This document shows positions 8,205-17,600 of a DNA stretch of 64,000 nt, one piece after another. A program made the position numbers and the translations under genes. The stretch spans positions 1 through 64,000 of the forward strand of contig NZ_CAKRXI010000013.1 of the NCBI RefSeq assembly GCF_934424005.1, given 5' to 3'. Below the pieces are notes generated by a model. The model was not told the DNA's origin and ran no database searches. It saw only the letters and a list, made by a program, of their open reading frames with translations. Origin of the DNA: an uncultured Blautia sp. Its GTDB lineage: Bacteria; Bacillota; Clostridia; Lachnospirales; Lachnospiraceae. Positions within the stretch are counted from its first letter, which is position 1. Every line of letters starts with the position of its first letter.

Positions 8205-9434
8205 TTATTTACTTAAAGATTCATTTGTTCCGTACAGCCCATCCCATACGATCTCACGGTAACGAACCGGATCGGTGTCACCTTCTGTGGAGATTACGAG
8301 AACGTTGGAGTTTTCGTCCAGTTTCAGGGCTTCCTTGAGATCTTTTGCATCTTCATCGTGAAGAGCAGTGAAGCACAGACCAAGCGGAACAGAACCAGAT
8401 TCGCCAGAAACGATATGCGGGTCATTACCGAGCGGGTTCGCATAGATTCGTGTTGCCTTGGCGCTCATCCAGTCCGGGCAGGATGCGAACACAGAAACGT
8501 GATTTCTTAAGATATCCCATCCGATGGTGTTTGCTTCGCCACATGCGAGACCAGCCATAATCGTCTGAAGGTCACCTCCTACGTTTACAAGATCACCGGA
8601 TTCCTTCATAGCAGAACGGTACAGGCAATCAGCAGCACTTGCTTCGCAGACAACCATGACCGGCGGGTTTTCTTTGTATTTGTGAGCAAAGTATCCAACA
8701 ACTGCGCCGGCAAGAGAACCAACACCTGCCTGGACAAATACATGTGTCGGGCGGTCGATTCCGGCTTCCTTGAGCTGCTGGTCAGCTTCCATAACCATGG
8801 TGCCATATCCCTGCATGATCCATGACGGGATTTCTTCATATCCGTCCCATGCAGTATCCTGAACGATGATGCCATGTTCTGTCTTGGCTGCTTCAGCTGC
8901 TGCCATCCTTACGCAGTCATCGTAATTGACTTCTTCGATGGTAACGGTAGCACCTTCTTTGGCGATGTTGTCAAAACGTGTTTTCGTTGTTCCTTTTGGC
9001 ATACGGACAACTGCTTTCTGGCCGAGACGTTTTGCGGCCCATGCAACTCCGCGTCCGTGGTTTCCATCTGTTGCTGTGAAGAAGGTAGCCTGTCCGAATT
9101 CTTTTCTTAATTCTTCAGAAGAAAGAACCGCATATGGAAGTTCACTGATATCTTTCCCAACTTCCTTTGCTATGTAACGTCCCATTGCATAGGAACCACC
9201 AAGAACTTTGAATGCATTCAGTCCGAAACGATAGGACTCATCCTTGCAATGGATGCTCTTAACACCAAGATAGGATGCCAGTTCAGCAAGATCCTGAAGA
9301 GGAGTTACTGTGTACTGAGGAAAACTTTTGTGAAATTCATTGGCTTTTTTTACGTTTTCTTCGGACATTAACTCGAGATGTTTGTCGTCAGATTTGACAA
9401 CGTGATTGACAGTCCATTTTAAACCTTCTGTCAT
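8205..9434 (-). CDS. ygeX: diaminopropionate ammonia-lyase (YgeX)
   Basis: A 409-residue fold-type II pyridoxal-phosphate enzyme matching YgeX, which splits 2,3-diaminopropionate into pyruvate and two ammonia. The PLP lysine lies in [13 protein letters not shown] near residue 75, and the phosphate-binding glycines in [11 protein letters not shown] near 230; T-D-G-N-H-G-R-G is the substrate loop. Length fits the family. It is the first gene of the minus-strand purine-degradation-like operon, with GGAGG before the start and a good promoter at 9496-9523. Pyruvate and ammonia from this step could feed fermentation and nitrogen supply. Confidence 0.95.
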   Translation of the reverse strand: MTEGLKWTVNHVVKSDDKHLELMSEENVKKANEFHKSFPQYTVTPLQDLAELASYLGVKSIHCKDESYRFGLNAFKVLGGSYAMGRYIAKEVGKDISELPYAVLSSEELRKEFGQATFFTATDGNHGRGVAWAAKRLGQKAVVRMPKGTTKTRFDNIAKEGATVTIEEVNYDDCVRMAAAEAAKTEHGIIVQDTAWDGYEEIPSWIMQGYGTMVMEADQQLKEAGIDRPTHVFVQAGVGSLAGAVVGYFAHKYKENPPVMVVCEASAADCLYRSAMKESGDLVNVGGDLQTIMAGLACGEANTIGWDILRNHVSVFASCPDWMSAKATRIYANPLGNDPHIVSGESGSVPLGLCFTALHDEDAKDLKEALKLDENSNVLVISTEGDTDPVRYREIVWDGLYGTNESLSK

Positions 9435-9495
9435 TTGAAAACCCTCCTTAAAAAATTTATTTTGAACTCATAATTTTTCTTCTCTTTCTGAAACT

Positions 9496-9523
9496 ATCAT
9501 ATCATAAATATGTAAATTTGCAA
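9496..9523 (-). promoter_or_regulatory. promoter of the ygeX operon
   Basis: On the minus strand, TTGCAA and TATGAT are 16 bases apart, about 60 bases before ygeX. Confidence 0.6.
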
Positions 9524-9668
9524 GAGAAAATACAAAAATTTTTAGGTTTTCACAAAAAAAGTTAGTACACCAAAAAAAAAGTGTCATTTGTTGAAAACAG
9601 ACAATTGCTATGATAAAATAAGATTATCTTTATACATAAGTGATGAGACAGAAAAGGAGACAATGAAT

Positions 9669-10913
9669 ATGGCTATTTTTCAGGCGTTTCGGGCATTGCG
9701 TCCTGTTCCGGAGAAGGCAGCAGATGTAGCTGCACTTCCATATGATGTGGTAGATCGTGCAGAGGCGAAAGCAATTGGAGATAAAAATCCTGATTCGTTC
9801 CTGCATGTAGACCGTGCTGAGATGGATCTGCCGGATGATACAGATCTGTATGCCCCGAAAGTATATGAACGCGCAAGACAGAATCTGTTGAATATGGAAA
9901 AAAATGGTGTGATGAAACAGGATGAAACACCGTGTTATTATATTTATGAACTTACCCGTAAGGGAAAGACACAGACAGGTCTGGTTGGATGCTGTTCAAT
10001 TGATGATTATATGAATGGCATCGTAAAAAAACATGAACTTACCAGAGAAGATAAGGAGCAGGACCGTATCCGCCATGTAGATGTATGTGATGCGAATACC
10101 GGACCGATTTATCTTGCGTGCCGCTATCCACAGCAGTTGCTTGATTTGATGGAACAATGGAAAACATCCCATGCAGCAGTATATGATTTTGTTGCAGATG
10201 ATGAAATTGGACATCGTGTGTGGGTGATTGACGGAAATGAGGAGATTGAGACGATACGCGAGCAGTTTGGAAATATTCCATCTATATATATTGCGGATGG
10301 ACATCACAGAGCAGCATCGGCAGTGAAGGTGGGACTTAAACGAAGAGAAGAACATCCGGATTATGATGGAACAGAGGAGTTCAATTATTTCCTTTCTGTA
10401 GTATTTCCATATGATCAGCTTAAGATCCTTGCATATAACAGAGTGGTGCATGACCTGAATGGAATGGATGAACATGCTTTTATTGCCAGTTTGAAATTTA
10501 ATTTTGAACTTATGATCATGCCGGGATTCCCTTGTAAACCAGTAGAAAAACACTGCATGGGTATGTATGTGGGTGGTAACTGGTACCATTTAAAGGCATG
10601 GGAAGATGTTTATGCGAAGAAAGATGTTGTAGGCCAGCTGGATGTGTCTATCCTTCAGGAAAAAGTTCTTACACCGATTCTTGGCATTGGTGATCCGCGT
10701 ACAGACCAGAGAATCCGTTTTGTAGGTGGCAGCCATAAGCTGAGTGAACTTGCCGAGATAGCAGATAAGACCGGTGGAGTTGCATTTGCCATGTTTCCGA
10801 CGGCAATGGAAGATCTGATGCAGATTGCAGATGAAAATAAACTCATGCCGCCGAAATCTACATGGTTTGAACCAAAACTTCGAAGTGGTCTGTTTATACA
10901 TAAACTTTCATAA
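9669..10913 (+). CDS. DUF1015 family protein
   Basis: A 414-residue soluble protein of the DUF1015 (COG4198) family, widespread in anaerobes and of unsettled function. Family marks are the R-A-L-R-P start, A-A-L-P-Y-D-V-V, the central Y-I-A-D-G-H-H-R-A-A-S-A histidine motif near residue 210 (recalling ParB/serine-kinase-like phosphotransfer folds), and the C-terminal F-P-T region followed by M-P-P-K-S-T-W-F-x-P-K. The start at 9669 is placed nine bases after GGAG; an ATG at 9663 is only three bases from it. It is followed 47 bases later by the SPFH gene. No reaction is assigned here. Confidence 0.85.
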   Translation: MAIFQAFRALRPVPEKAADVAALPYDVVDRAEAKAIGDKNPDSFLHVDRAEMDLPDDTDLYAPKVYERARQNLLNMEKNGVMKQDETPCYYIYELTRKGKTQTGLVGCCSIDDYMNGIVKKHELTREDKEQDRIRHVDVCDANTGPIYLACRYPQQLLDLMEQWKTSHAAVYDFVADDEIGHRVWVIDGNEEIETIREQFGNIPSIYIADGHHRAASAVKVGLKRREEHPDYDGTEEFNYFLSVVFPYDQLKILAYNRVVHDLNGMDEHAFIASLKFNFELMIMPGFPCKPVEKHCMGMYVGGNWYHLKAWEDVYAKKDVVGQLDVSILQEKVLTPILGIGDPRTDQRIRFVGGSHKLSELAEIADKTGGVAFAMFPTAMEDLMQIADENKLMPPKSTWFEPKLRSGLFIHKLS

Positions 10914-10960
10914 TAATAAGCTCTGATACAGAGCGGTTCTCAGAAAAGGAGGAATTACGT

Positions 10961-12175
10961 ATGGGATTGATCAAAGCAGCAGTTGGAGCAGCCGGCGGGG
11001 TACTGGCAGATCAGTGGAAAGAGTATTTTTACTGTGAGGCTATGCCAGCCGATGTGCTGGTTACAAAAGCACATAAAAAAGTTTCTGGGAGATCATCAAA
11101 CAAACACGGATCAGAAAATATCATATCCAATGGATCTGTAATCGCAGTAAACGATGGACAGTGTATGCTGATCGTAGAACAGGGAAAAGTTGTAGATGTC
11201 TGTGCAGAACCAGGAGAATATACTTATGATATGTCTACAGAGCCATCTCTTTTCTGCGGTGATCTCGGAGAGGGAATCAAAGGTGTTTTTCAACAGATCG
11301 GCAAGCGTTTTACTTTTGGCGGAGAAGCACCAAAAGATCAGAGAGTATATTTTGTAAACACAAAAGAACTTGTGGGAAATAAATATGGAACACCGAATCC
11401 GGTGCCTTTCCGTGTAGTGGACAACAATGTCGGACTGGATATTGATATTTCTATTAAGTGTTTTGGAGAATACAGCTATCGAATTGCCAATCCGATTCTT
11501 TTTTATACAAATGTATGTGGTAATGTAGAACAGGATTATGAACGGGAAGAGATTGACGGTCAGTTGAAGAGTGAACTTATGACCGCATTGCAGCCGGCTT
11601 TTGCGAAAATTTCGGAACAGGGTATCCGTTACAGTGCGCTTCCGGGACATACACAGGAACTTTCTGATGCACTGAATCAGGTACTTACTGAAAAATGGAA
11701 TAACTTAAGAGGTATCTGCATTGTTTCCCTTGGTGTGTCCAGTGTGAAAGCATCTGAAGAAGATGAAGCGATGATCAAAGAACTGCAGAGAAATGCTGCG
11801 TTCCGTAATCCGACAATGGCAGCAGCGCATATGGTAGGAGCACAGGCAAGTGCTATGCAGGCAGCTGCATCTAATCAGAATGCCGGTCCGGCAATGGCGT
11901 TTGCAGGTATGAATATGGCATCTAATGCCGGTGGAGTGAATGCACAGAATTTGTTTGCAATGGGGCAGCAGGCACAGCCGCAGATGCAGGCACAGCCACA
12001 GATGCAGCCACAGTCTCAGCAGAGCAGTGGATGGACATGTGCATGCGGAACTGTTAATACAGGTAAGTTCTGCTCAGAGTGCGGACAGCCGCGTCCGGCA
12101 GGACCGTGGACCTGCAGTTGTGGAGCTACTAATACGGGTAAATTCTGTTCAGAATGTGGACGACCAAGACCATAA
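10961..12175 (+). CDS. SPFH-domain protein with C-terminal zinc ribbons (YdjI-like)
   Basis: A 404-residue protein with an SPFH/virion-core domain over about residues 20-290, an Ala/Gln/Met-rich linker, then two tandem copies of a W-T-C-x-C-G-x-x-N-T-G-K-F-C-S-E-C-G zinc ribbon at the C-terminus (about 360-404). This is the YdjI type, membrane-scaffold proteins in the Bacillus ydjFGHI membrane-stress operon. The near-identical ribbons suggest a recent internal duplication. A strong AAGGAGG precedes the start. The next two genes encode zinc-ribbon and TPM-domain partners, as in the ydj operon, but a PspA homologue is not next to them. Family secure; role in membrane stress inferred from relatives. 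Confidence 0.85.
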   Translation: MGLIKAAVGAAGGVLADQWKEYFYCEAMPADVLVTKAHKKVSGRSSNKHGSENIISNGSVIAVNDGQCMLIVEQGKVVDVCAEPGEYTYDMSTEPSLFCGDLGEGIKGVFQQIGKRFTFGGEAPKDQRVYFVNTKELVGNKYGTPNPVPFRVVDNNVGLDIDISIKCFGEYSYRIANPILFYTNVCGNVEQDYEREEIDGQLKSELMTALQPAFAKISEQGIRYSALPGHTQELSDALNQVLTEKWNNLRGICIVSLGVSSVKASEEDEAMIKELQRNAAFRNPTMAAAHMVGAQASAMQAAASNQNAGPAMAFAGMNMASNAGGVNAQNLFAMGQQAQPQMQAQPQMQPQSQQSSGWTCACGTVNTGKFCSECGQPRPAGPWTCSCGATNTGKFCSECGRPRP

Positions 12176-12192
12176 CCTCAGGAGGTGAACGG

Positions 12193-13290
12193 GTGGATAC
12201 ATTAAATTACAAATGTCCAAACTGTTCGGCAGGACTTACGTTTGACAGTAAAGAACAGAAGATGAAATGCGAATTTTGCGGAAGTACATATTCGCTGGAA
12301 GAACTGGATAAACTGGCAGAACAGCAGGATACGGTAGAAGAAGATAAGACAGAAAAATGGAAAGGATTTGAACCGGAGCAGTGGCAGGCGGATGAGAAGT
12401 CAAACATGGCAGTGTGGAACTGTCCGTCCTGTGGAGCTGAAATATTGTCCGAAAAGACAACAGGAGCAACGGTGTGTCCGTATTGTGACAATCCGATGAT
12501 CATGCCGGAACAGTTTAAAGACAGTTATCGTCCGGATTACATCATTCCGTTTATGAAGTCAAAAAAAGAAGCGAAACAGGCACTTAAGGCGCATTACGAA
12601 GGAAAACCGCTTCTTCCGAAAGTATTTAAAGATGAAAATCATCTGGAAGAGATCAAGGCAGTTTATGTACCGTTCTGGTTGTTTGATCTGGACACTGCGG
12701 GAAGATTCAGCTACGAGGCGACAAAAACCAGAGTATGGGAAGATGATGATTATACTTATACAGCAACCCGGTTTTATCATGTCGCCCGTGCCGGAAAGAT
12801 AAACTTCCGAAAAATACCAGTGGATGGTTCAAAGGCAATCGATGACACCATGATGGAGGCGATCGAACCATATGAATATCAGGATCTGACAGAATTTAAC
12901 ATGTCCTACCTGTCCGGATATATGGCAGATAAATATGATCAGGAACCGGATGAACTGACCGGACGTGTTTATGAGCGTATGGAACAGAGTGTGAAAGACT
13001 GTTTTGAAGCGAGTGTAAAAGGATATGCAACTGTCACACCGAAGCAGGAGAAGATTACTGTAACGAATAAAGGTGAGGTAAAATATGGCCTTTTTCCGGT
13101 ATGGTTCCTGAATACAAAATGGAATGGAAAAACATATTCGTTTGCCATGAACGGACAGACGGGACGTCTGATCGGTGACCTTCCGGTGGGAAAAGATCTG
13201 GCAGTAAAATACTGGTTCAAATGTCATATCCCGCTGACAATTGCTATGACAGCAATCGTTACAGCACTGCGATTTATGGGGGTGATCTGA
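12193..13290 (+). CDS. zinc-ribbon membrane-module protein (YdjG-like)
   Basis: A 365-residue protein beginning with two zinc fingers, Y-K-C-P-N-C...C-E-F-C near residues 5-27 and W-N-C-P-S-C...C-P-Y-C near 75-100, then a long soluble domain, and one C-terminal hydrophobic segment (about 340-362). It resembles proteins often mislabelled as primosomal-protein-N'-like and the YdjG partner of YdjI. The start is GTG at 12193, eight bases after AGGAGGTGA; the ATG at 12154 lies inside the previous gene with no ribosome site. It abuts the next gene with no gap (TGA directly followed by ATG), so the three genes are surely co-transcribed. Molecular function unknown. Confidence 0.75.
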   Translation: MDTLNYKCPNCSAGLTFDSKEQKMKCEFCGSTYSLEELDKLAEQQDTVEEDKTEKWKGFEPEQWQADEKSNMAVWNCPSCGAEILSEKTTGATVCPYCDNPMIMPEQFKDSYRPDYIIPFMKSKKEAKQALKAHYEGKPLLPKVFKDENHLEEIKAVYVPFWLFDLDTAGRFSYEATKTRVWEDDDYTYTATRFYHVARAGKINFRKIPVDGSKAIDDTMMEAIEPYEYQDLTEFNMSYLSGYMADKYDQEPDELTGRVYERMEQSVKDCFEASVKGYATVTPKQEKITVTNKGEVKYGLFPVWFLNTKWNGKTYSFAMNGQTGRLIGDLPVGKDLAVKYWFKCHIPLTIAMTAIVTALRFMGVI

Positions 13291-14136
13291 ATGAAGAAAA
13301 TGAATCTTATCTTAAGCGGATCACTGCTTGTGCTGAGTCTTGGCATGCTTTCACCGGCAGTAGTGTATGCGGATACTGAGACAGAGACAGCACAGGAAGA
13401 CGAAAATGGAGAAATGTCCTGGGTCTTTGATGATTGCGGGATTCTGAGTGATGATGAGATCACAGAGCTTAATGATGAACTTGCGACTATATATGATACA
13501 TATGGATATGATGCCGTTCTCTGGATCTCGCAGGATGTGGGAGAGGATGAAGATTATCGTCAGTATGCTGCGGAATTTATGCAGGCTAATGAAATTGGTT
13601 ATGGAGATACTCATGAAGGTATGTGTATTTTCCATCAGCCGGGTGTGAGAAACATTACGATCGTATTCCGCGGAGACACGCAGAATGAGTTTTCTACGAG
13701 AATCCAGGATGAAATGCTGGATAAATGTAAGACATATCTTAAGGATGATGATCCATTCGGTGGATATCAGTCGTTGATCCATGATCTGGAGGCGGGACTT
13801 GACCGCATTTCGGAAGGAGAGGATATCCGGTTGGTGGATCTCAGTGATGAATCAGTTGGCGGACAGTTCTTGAAAGATCTTCTCATGGCATTTGTGATCA
13901 TGATCATTCCAACGGGAGTTCTGACCTGGTATCAGGTGCGTAAGATGAAAACACGTGTGCAGCAGCCGGATGCCAGTGAATATACGACGGATAGTGGACT
14001 GGAATTGAGTGAAAAACATGATATTTTCCTGTATGAGACGGTAAGTCAGACTGCAAAAGTCAAAGACGATAATAATGATTCAGGAAGCTTTTCAAGTGGT
14101 GGAGAGAGTTTTTCGGGATCCAGCAGCGATTACTAA
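13291..14136 (+). CDS. TPM-domain membrane protein
   Basis: A 281-residue exported protein with a signal peptide (about 1-27), an extracytoplasmic TPM domain (about 40-190, starting W-V-F-D-D-C-G-I-L-S), one transmembrane helix (about 200-222) and a cytoplasmic Ser/Gly-rich tail ending F-S-S-G-G-E-S-F-S-G-S-S-S. The domain and tail match the YgcG/TPM family and the YdjH position in the ydj module. TPM proteins have been linked to membrane or photosystem repair; enzyme activity is disputed. It ends the three-gene operon, with a terminator right after its stop. GGGGGTGA lies before the start. Confidence 0.8.
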   Translation: MKKMNLILSGSLLVLSLGMLSPAVVYADTETETAQEDENGEMSWVFDDCGILSDDEITELNDELATIYDTYGYDAVLWISQDVGEDEDYRQYAAEFMQANEIGYGDTHEGMCIFHQPGVRNITIVFRGDTQNEFSTRIQDEMLDKCKTYLKDDDPFGGYQSLIHDLEAGLDRISEGEDIRLVDLSDESVGGQFLKDLLMAFVIMIIPTGVLTWYQVRKMKTRVQQPDASEYTTDSGLELSEKHDIFLYETVSQTAKVKDDNNDSGSFSSGGESFSGSSSDY

Positions 14137-14175
14137 AATTAAGCCAGCGGGGAACTTGCCCGTTGGCTTAATTTA
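14136..14175. terminator. terminator after the SPFH/TPM operon
   Basis: A stem of 11 A/T- and G/C-mixed pairs (14136-14146 with 14164-14174) plus an inner CGGG/CCCG pairing ends in ATTTA; it has no long U-run, so efficiency is uncertain. Confidence 0.6.
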
Positions 14176-14199
14176 TGAATAAAAATACAAAAAACTTTG

Positions 14200-14228
14200 T
14201 TTGATGCAAACAGTTAATTTGCATCAAA
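14200..14228. promoter_or_regulatory. perfect 11-base inverted repeat, candidate operator
   Basis: TTTGATGCAAA and TTTGCATCAAA flank a 7-base spacer in the gap before the transporter gene, about 125 bases upstream of its promoter. It has no U-run on either side, so an operator for a dimeric repressor is more likely than a terminator. Confidence 0.4.
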
Positions 14229-14352
14229 AATGCACAATATAACGCGTAAATACTTTAAAGAAGCACAGCAATGTACTGATAAAAATACAATATATAGGAA
14301 AAATGCACAAAAGAAGCGGGAAAGATGCGGGATTTGTTGAACGAAAGTGCGA

Positions 14353-14380
14353 TTGTAATTTGCAACAGGTATGTTATAAT
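14353..14380 (+). promoter_or_regulatory. promoter of the transporter/kinase operon
   Basis: TTGTAA and TATAAT are 16 bases apart, 37 bases before the TTG start. Confidence 0.65.
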
Positions 14381-14417
14381 TTCCACTGGTTAAAAACTAA
14401 ATGTGGGGGTGACATCT

Positions 14418-15857
14418 TTGAAAAAAACAGTAACATTTTTTGGAATGCTTCTGGCCATGCTTCTGATGTGTCCGACAGGTGTCTGGGCAGCAGGAAGTGG
14501 AGAAACAACCACTCAGGTGCCGGTATGGCTGTGCATTCCTTTTGCGGGGCTGCTACTCTGCATTGCCGTGATGCCGCTGATCAAAGCTGAATGGTGGGAA
14601 GCACATCAGCCACATGTGGTACTTATGTGGATTCTGCTGATGGTGATTCCATTTGCAGTGGTTTATGGTACAGGCAAAGCAACAGAGACAGTTCTTGAAT
14701 GTATTGTAAATGATTATCTTACTTTTATTGTTCTTCTTTTCGGACTTTTCTGTGTTTCGGGTAATATTACTATGGAAGGAGATTTTGCAGGATCTCCCCG
14801 AGTAAATGTATGTCTTCTTGCTTTGGGAACACTTCTGTCCAGCTGTATTGGAACGACAGGTGCAAGTATGCTGATGGTTCGTCCTGTGATCAAGATGAAT
14901 TCGTGGAGAAAAAGAAAAAGTCATATTATGATATTCTTTATTTTTATGGTATCTAATATGGGTGGATGTCTGACACCAATCGGTGATCCGCCGCTCCTTA
15001 TGGGATTTATGAGAGGAGTACCGTTTTTCTGGAGTCTGCATCTGTTACCGGTCCTGCTCTTTAACATGGTGATCATGCTGTTTGTATTCTATCATGTGGA
15101 TAAGCTGGCATATCGTAAAGATATTGCAGGGGGACGTAAACCGGATATCAGCAAACCTGGTACAGAATTTCATATTGAAGGACTGCATAATATTATCTTC
15201 CTGGTGATGATCGTGGCAGCGGTTATCCTGAGTGGGGTACTTCCGGGACTTTCTGCGTTCCAGAATGCGGCAGGAGAAGTTATGGGAATCCATATTTTCG
15301 GTGAAGTGACACTGACATTCCCGGCTTTGATTGAAATAGTGATGATTCTCCTGGCTGCTTTTCTGTCATTTAAAACAACAGACAAAAGTATCCGTAGAAG
15401 AAACCATTTTACCTGGGGTGCTATCCAGGAGGTTGCGGTACTGTTTATCGGTATTTTTATTACCATGCAACCGGCCTTGATGCTTCTGAAAGCACTTGGA
15501 CCTCATATCGGACTTTCCAGTCCGCGTGAAATGTTCTGGGCAACCGGTGCACTGTCCAGTTTTCTGGATAATACACCGACTTATCTGGTATTTCTTACCA
15601 CGGCAGGAACTCTTGGCTTCCTGAACGGAGTTACAACAAGTCTTGGCATAGTTCCGGTGAAACTTTTGTCTGCGATTTCCTGTGGTGCGGTATTTATGGG
15701 AGCCAACACATATATCGGCAATGCTCCGAACTTTATGGTAAAATCTATTTCTGACGAGAATGGTGTCAATATGCCGTCCTTCTTCGGATACATAGGCTGG
15801 TCACTGGTATTCCTTGTTCCGGTATTTATACTGGATATGCTTGTGTTCTTTATGTAA
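14418..15857 (+). CDS. CitM/NhaD/ArsB-type ion or dicarboxylate transporter
   Basis: A 479-residue membrane protein of the ion transporter superfamily holding NhaD Na+/H+ antiporters, ArsB and citrate carriers. About eleven to twelve membrane helices are visible; the family loops are G-D-P-P-L-L near residue 190 (G-G-C-L-T-P-I-G-D-P-P) and the mirrored F-L-D-N-T-P-T and A-N-T-Y-I-G-N-A-P-N motifs in the second half. The start is read as TTG at 14418, six bases after GGGGGTG; a GTG at 14403 overlaps that ribosome site. The N-terminus (about 1-30) looks like a cleavable signal or first helix. Followed 12 bases later by a kinase-like gene. Ion specificity cannot be told. Confidence 0.8.
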   Translation: MKKTVTFFGMLLAMLLMCPTGVWAAGSGETTTQVPVWLCIPFAGLLLCIAVMPLIKAEWWEAHQPHVVLMWILLMVIPFAVVYGTGKATETVLECIVNDYLTFIVLLFGLFCVSGNITMEGDFAGSPRVNVCLLALGTLLSSCIGTTGASMLMVRPVIKMNSWRKRKSHIMIFFIFMVSNMGGCLTPIGDPPLLMGFMRGVPFFWSLHLLPVLLFNMVIMLFVFYHVDKLAYRKDIAGGRKPDISKPGTEFHIEGLHNIIFLVMIVAAVILSGVLPGLSAFQNAAGEVMGIHIFGEVTLTFPALIEIVMILLAAFLSFKTTDKSIRRRNHFTWGAIQEVAVLFIGIFITMQPALMLLKALGPHIGLSSPREMFWATGALSSFLDNTPTYLVFLTTAGTLGFLNGVTTSLGIVPVKLLSAISCGAVFMGANTYIGNAPNFMVKSISDENGVNMPSFFGYIGWSLVFLVPVFILDMLVFFM

Positions 15858-15869
15858 GGGGGGAGAGTT

Positions 15870-16871
15870 ATGTCAGAAAATATCAATCGTGAAATATATA
15901 CAGAACTTGCCAATCGTATTTATGATCTGGATGCAGAAGTATATCGTGTTCTGGGATCTTCCCTTGGACGTACGTTTACCGGAAACCGTGATACGACGAT
16001 CCGTACGTTGAGTATGCTGATGTATACAAAACCGGACGGACATCTTCTTCGAAGTGAACTTGCACTGATCAGTAATATGGCTCGTACGATTAAAGATCCG
16101 GCAGAAAAAAGCCGCCTGATGACGGAGTATGATGAGATCCTCAAAGCAATTGAGCAGCTTCCAAACATGTTTGGTTCTACGGATATTCTGGATGCAGAGA
16201 GAGCAGCACTGAATCTGGCTGTCAGAAGAGAAAAAATCTCAGAAAATGACCATTTGGTTATCTGTATCAGCCGTACACAGGGAAGTGCAGGAAATGATAT
16301 TGGTTTTGAACTTGCTGATAAACTGCGAATTAACTATTATGATGTGGAAATCTTTGACCAGGTTATGAAACGCCTGGAAGCAGAAAAAGATAATATTCAG
16401 GATAAAGAGAATTTTACGGATTTCAATAAGTATGGAAAGAAAACGCATGAGAGCCTGAAGACGAAACTGAAAGAATTGAATCGTTATCATGGACTTTGCA
16501 AGCAGGATGCGGTATTCTTTAATATGAGCGATCTGATCTGCGAACTGGCAAGAACAGAGGATTGTCTGATCATGGGACGATGTGCAGATGCAATCCTTAA
16601 GAATAACCATATTCCACATATCAGTATCTTTATCAGTGCACCATTCCAGGTACGTGTACAACATGTTATGGATGTTCGTAATATGGATATGAAGCAGGCT
16701 GTCCGTTTCCTGAAGAAGATGGATAAACAGCACAAAAAATATTACGAATTTTACACTGGAGAGAAATGGGGAAAACCGGAAAATTATGACCTTTGTATCA
16801 ACAGTGCGAATTATGGCATCAAGGAGACCATTGATGTCATCAAACGATTGCTGAATCAGCAGACACAGTAG
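15870..16871 (+). CDS. cytidylate-kinase-like family protein
   Basis: A 333-residue protein. The first 120 residues are helical and of unknown kind; the rest (about 125-330) is a Cytidylate_kin2-like P-loop-type domain seen in many clostridial proteins. The nucleotide loop is degenerate (I-S-R-T-Q-G-S-A-G-N-D-I-G) and L-I-M-G-R-C-A-D-A-I-L occupies the second strand, followed by an Arg-rich lid (V-R-V-Q-H-V-M-D-V-R-N-M). It likely phosphorylates a small molecule but may not be a true CMP kinase, since such organisms have a canonical cmk. GGGGGAGAG precedes the ATG. Shares the transporter's operon. Confidence 0.75.
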   Translation: MSENINREIYTELANRIYDLDAEVYRVLGSSLGRTFTGNRDTTIRTLSMLMYTKPDGHLLRSELALISNMARTIKDPAEKSRLMTEYDEILKAIEQLPNMFGSTDILDAERAALNLAVRREKISENDHLVICISRTQGSAGNDIGFELADKLRINYYDVEIFDQVMKRLEAEKDNIQDKENFTDFNKYGKKTHESLKTKLKELNRYHGLCKQDAVFFNMSDLICELARTEDCLIMGRCADAILKNNHIPHISIFISAPFQVRVQHVMDVRNMDMKQAVRFLKKMDKQHKKYYEFYTGEKWGKPENYDLCINSANYGIKETIDVIKRLLNQQTQ

Positions 16872-16895
16872 AAAATAAACGACGAAATAATCAAT

Positions 16896-16941
16896 AAAAA
16901 TCCGCAGGATATCATCTGAGAATGATATTCAGCGGATTTTT
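16896..16941. terminator. bidirectional terminator between convergent genes
   Basis: AAAAATCCGC pairs perfectly with GCGGATTTTT around an inner GATATCAT/ATGATATTC arm, giving U-runs on both strands for the kinase-like gene and the regulator. Confidence 0.85.
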
Positions 16942-16952
16942 GTTGTTAAAGA

Positions 16953-17600
16953 TTATTTGTTTACATCAATATAGCTGTACAGCGTGTACTTGGAAATACC
17001 GAAATAATTAGCTACTTTATCGCCGGATTTTGTAATCAGAAAAGCACCGGAATCATTCAGAAACTGGATTGCAGTCACTTTGTCTTCTTTGTTCATCAGA
17101 GCAACTGGTTTTCCGACCAGAGCTACGGATTCTTCAATCAGATGATCCAGCAGATCATTGACACTGTGGGTGATCTCCTTTGGTTTTTCTTCCTTATTAA
17201 CAGGAGTGACCAGAGCATGCAGTGCACTTTCGATCATGGTCAGCTTTGTAATATCATAGTTGATTCCAAATACATAATGCAAGGTGCCATCATCGTCGCG
17301 GATATAGGAAGTACTGCATTTTAGAATTTTACCGTCAGAAGTTTTCATCAGATATCCGGAATGATCCTGAATCTCGTCTGTTGAGTCGTTTCTTTTTTGG
17401 TTGTTATGTCTGATTACATCAAAAACTGCATTAGAAGGACCATCACCAATTCCTCTTCCGGTAACATGACCGTTTTCGATATAGACAATGGAATGTTCCG
17501 GATCGTTGGTTTTGAGATCGTGGATTACGATTTCGCAATCAGGACCAAATTGAGAAGCAAGATCTCTTGCAATCTGTTTTAATACAGTTAGCCGTCCCAT
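16953..17600 (-). CDS. YheO-type PAS/HTH transcriptional regulator
   Basis: A 215-residue regulator with an N-terminal YheO-like PAS domain (about 5-120: G-P-D-C-E-I-V-I-H-D and the Y-V-F-G-I-N-Y-D-I-T end) and a C-terminal DNA-binding HTH (about 150-215, ending V-A-N-Y-F-G-I-S-K-Y-T-L-Y-S-Y-I-D). Members include DauR-type regulators of amino-acid and purine catabolism and respond to small ligands. It is divergent from the dihydropyrimidinase gene, with about 210 bases between starts, the usual layout for a local regulator. GGAGGAGG precedes the start. Likely controls the dihydropyrimidinase/hydE pair and perhaps the ygeX operon; that is inference. Confidence 0.85.
   Translation of the reverse strand: MGRLTVLKQIARDLASQFGPDCEIVIHDLKTNDPEHSIVYIENGHVTGRGIGDGPSNAVFDVIRHNNQKRNDSTDEIQDHSGYLMKTSDGKILKCSTSYIRDDDGTLHYVFGINYDITKLTMIESALHALVTPVNKEEKPKEITHSVNDLLDHLIEESVALVGKPVALMNKEDKVTAIQFLNDSGAFLITKSGDKVANYFGISKYTLYSYIDVNK

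Noticed and set aside
14136..14417. Small gene in the gap before the transporter
   Set aside because: Short open frames lack ribosome sites; the stretch is explained by a terminator, a palindrome and a promoter.
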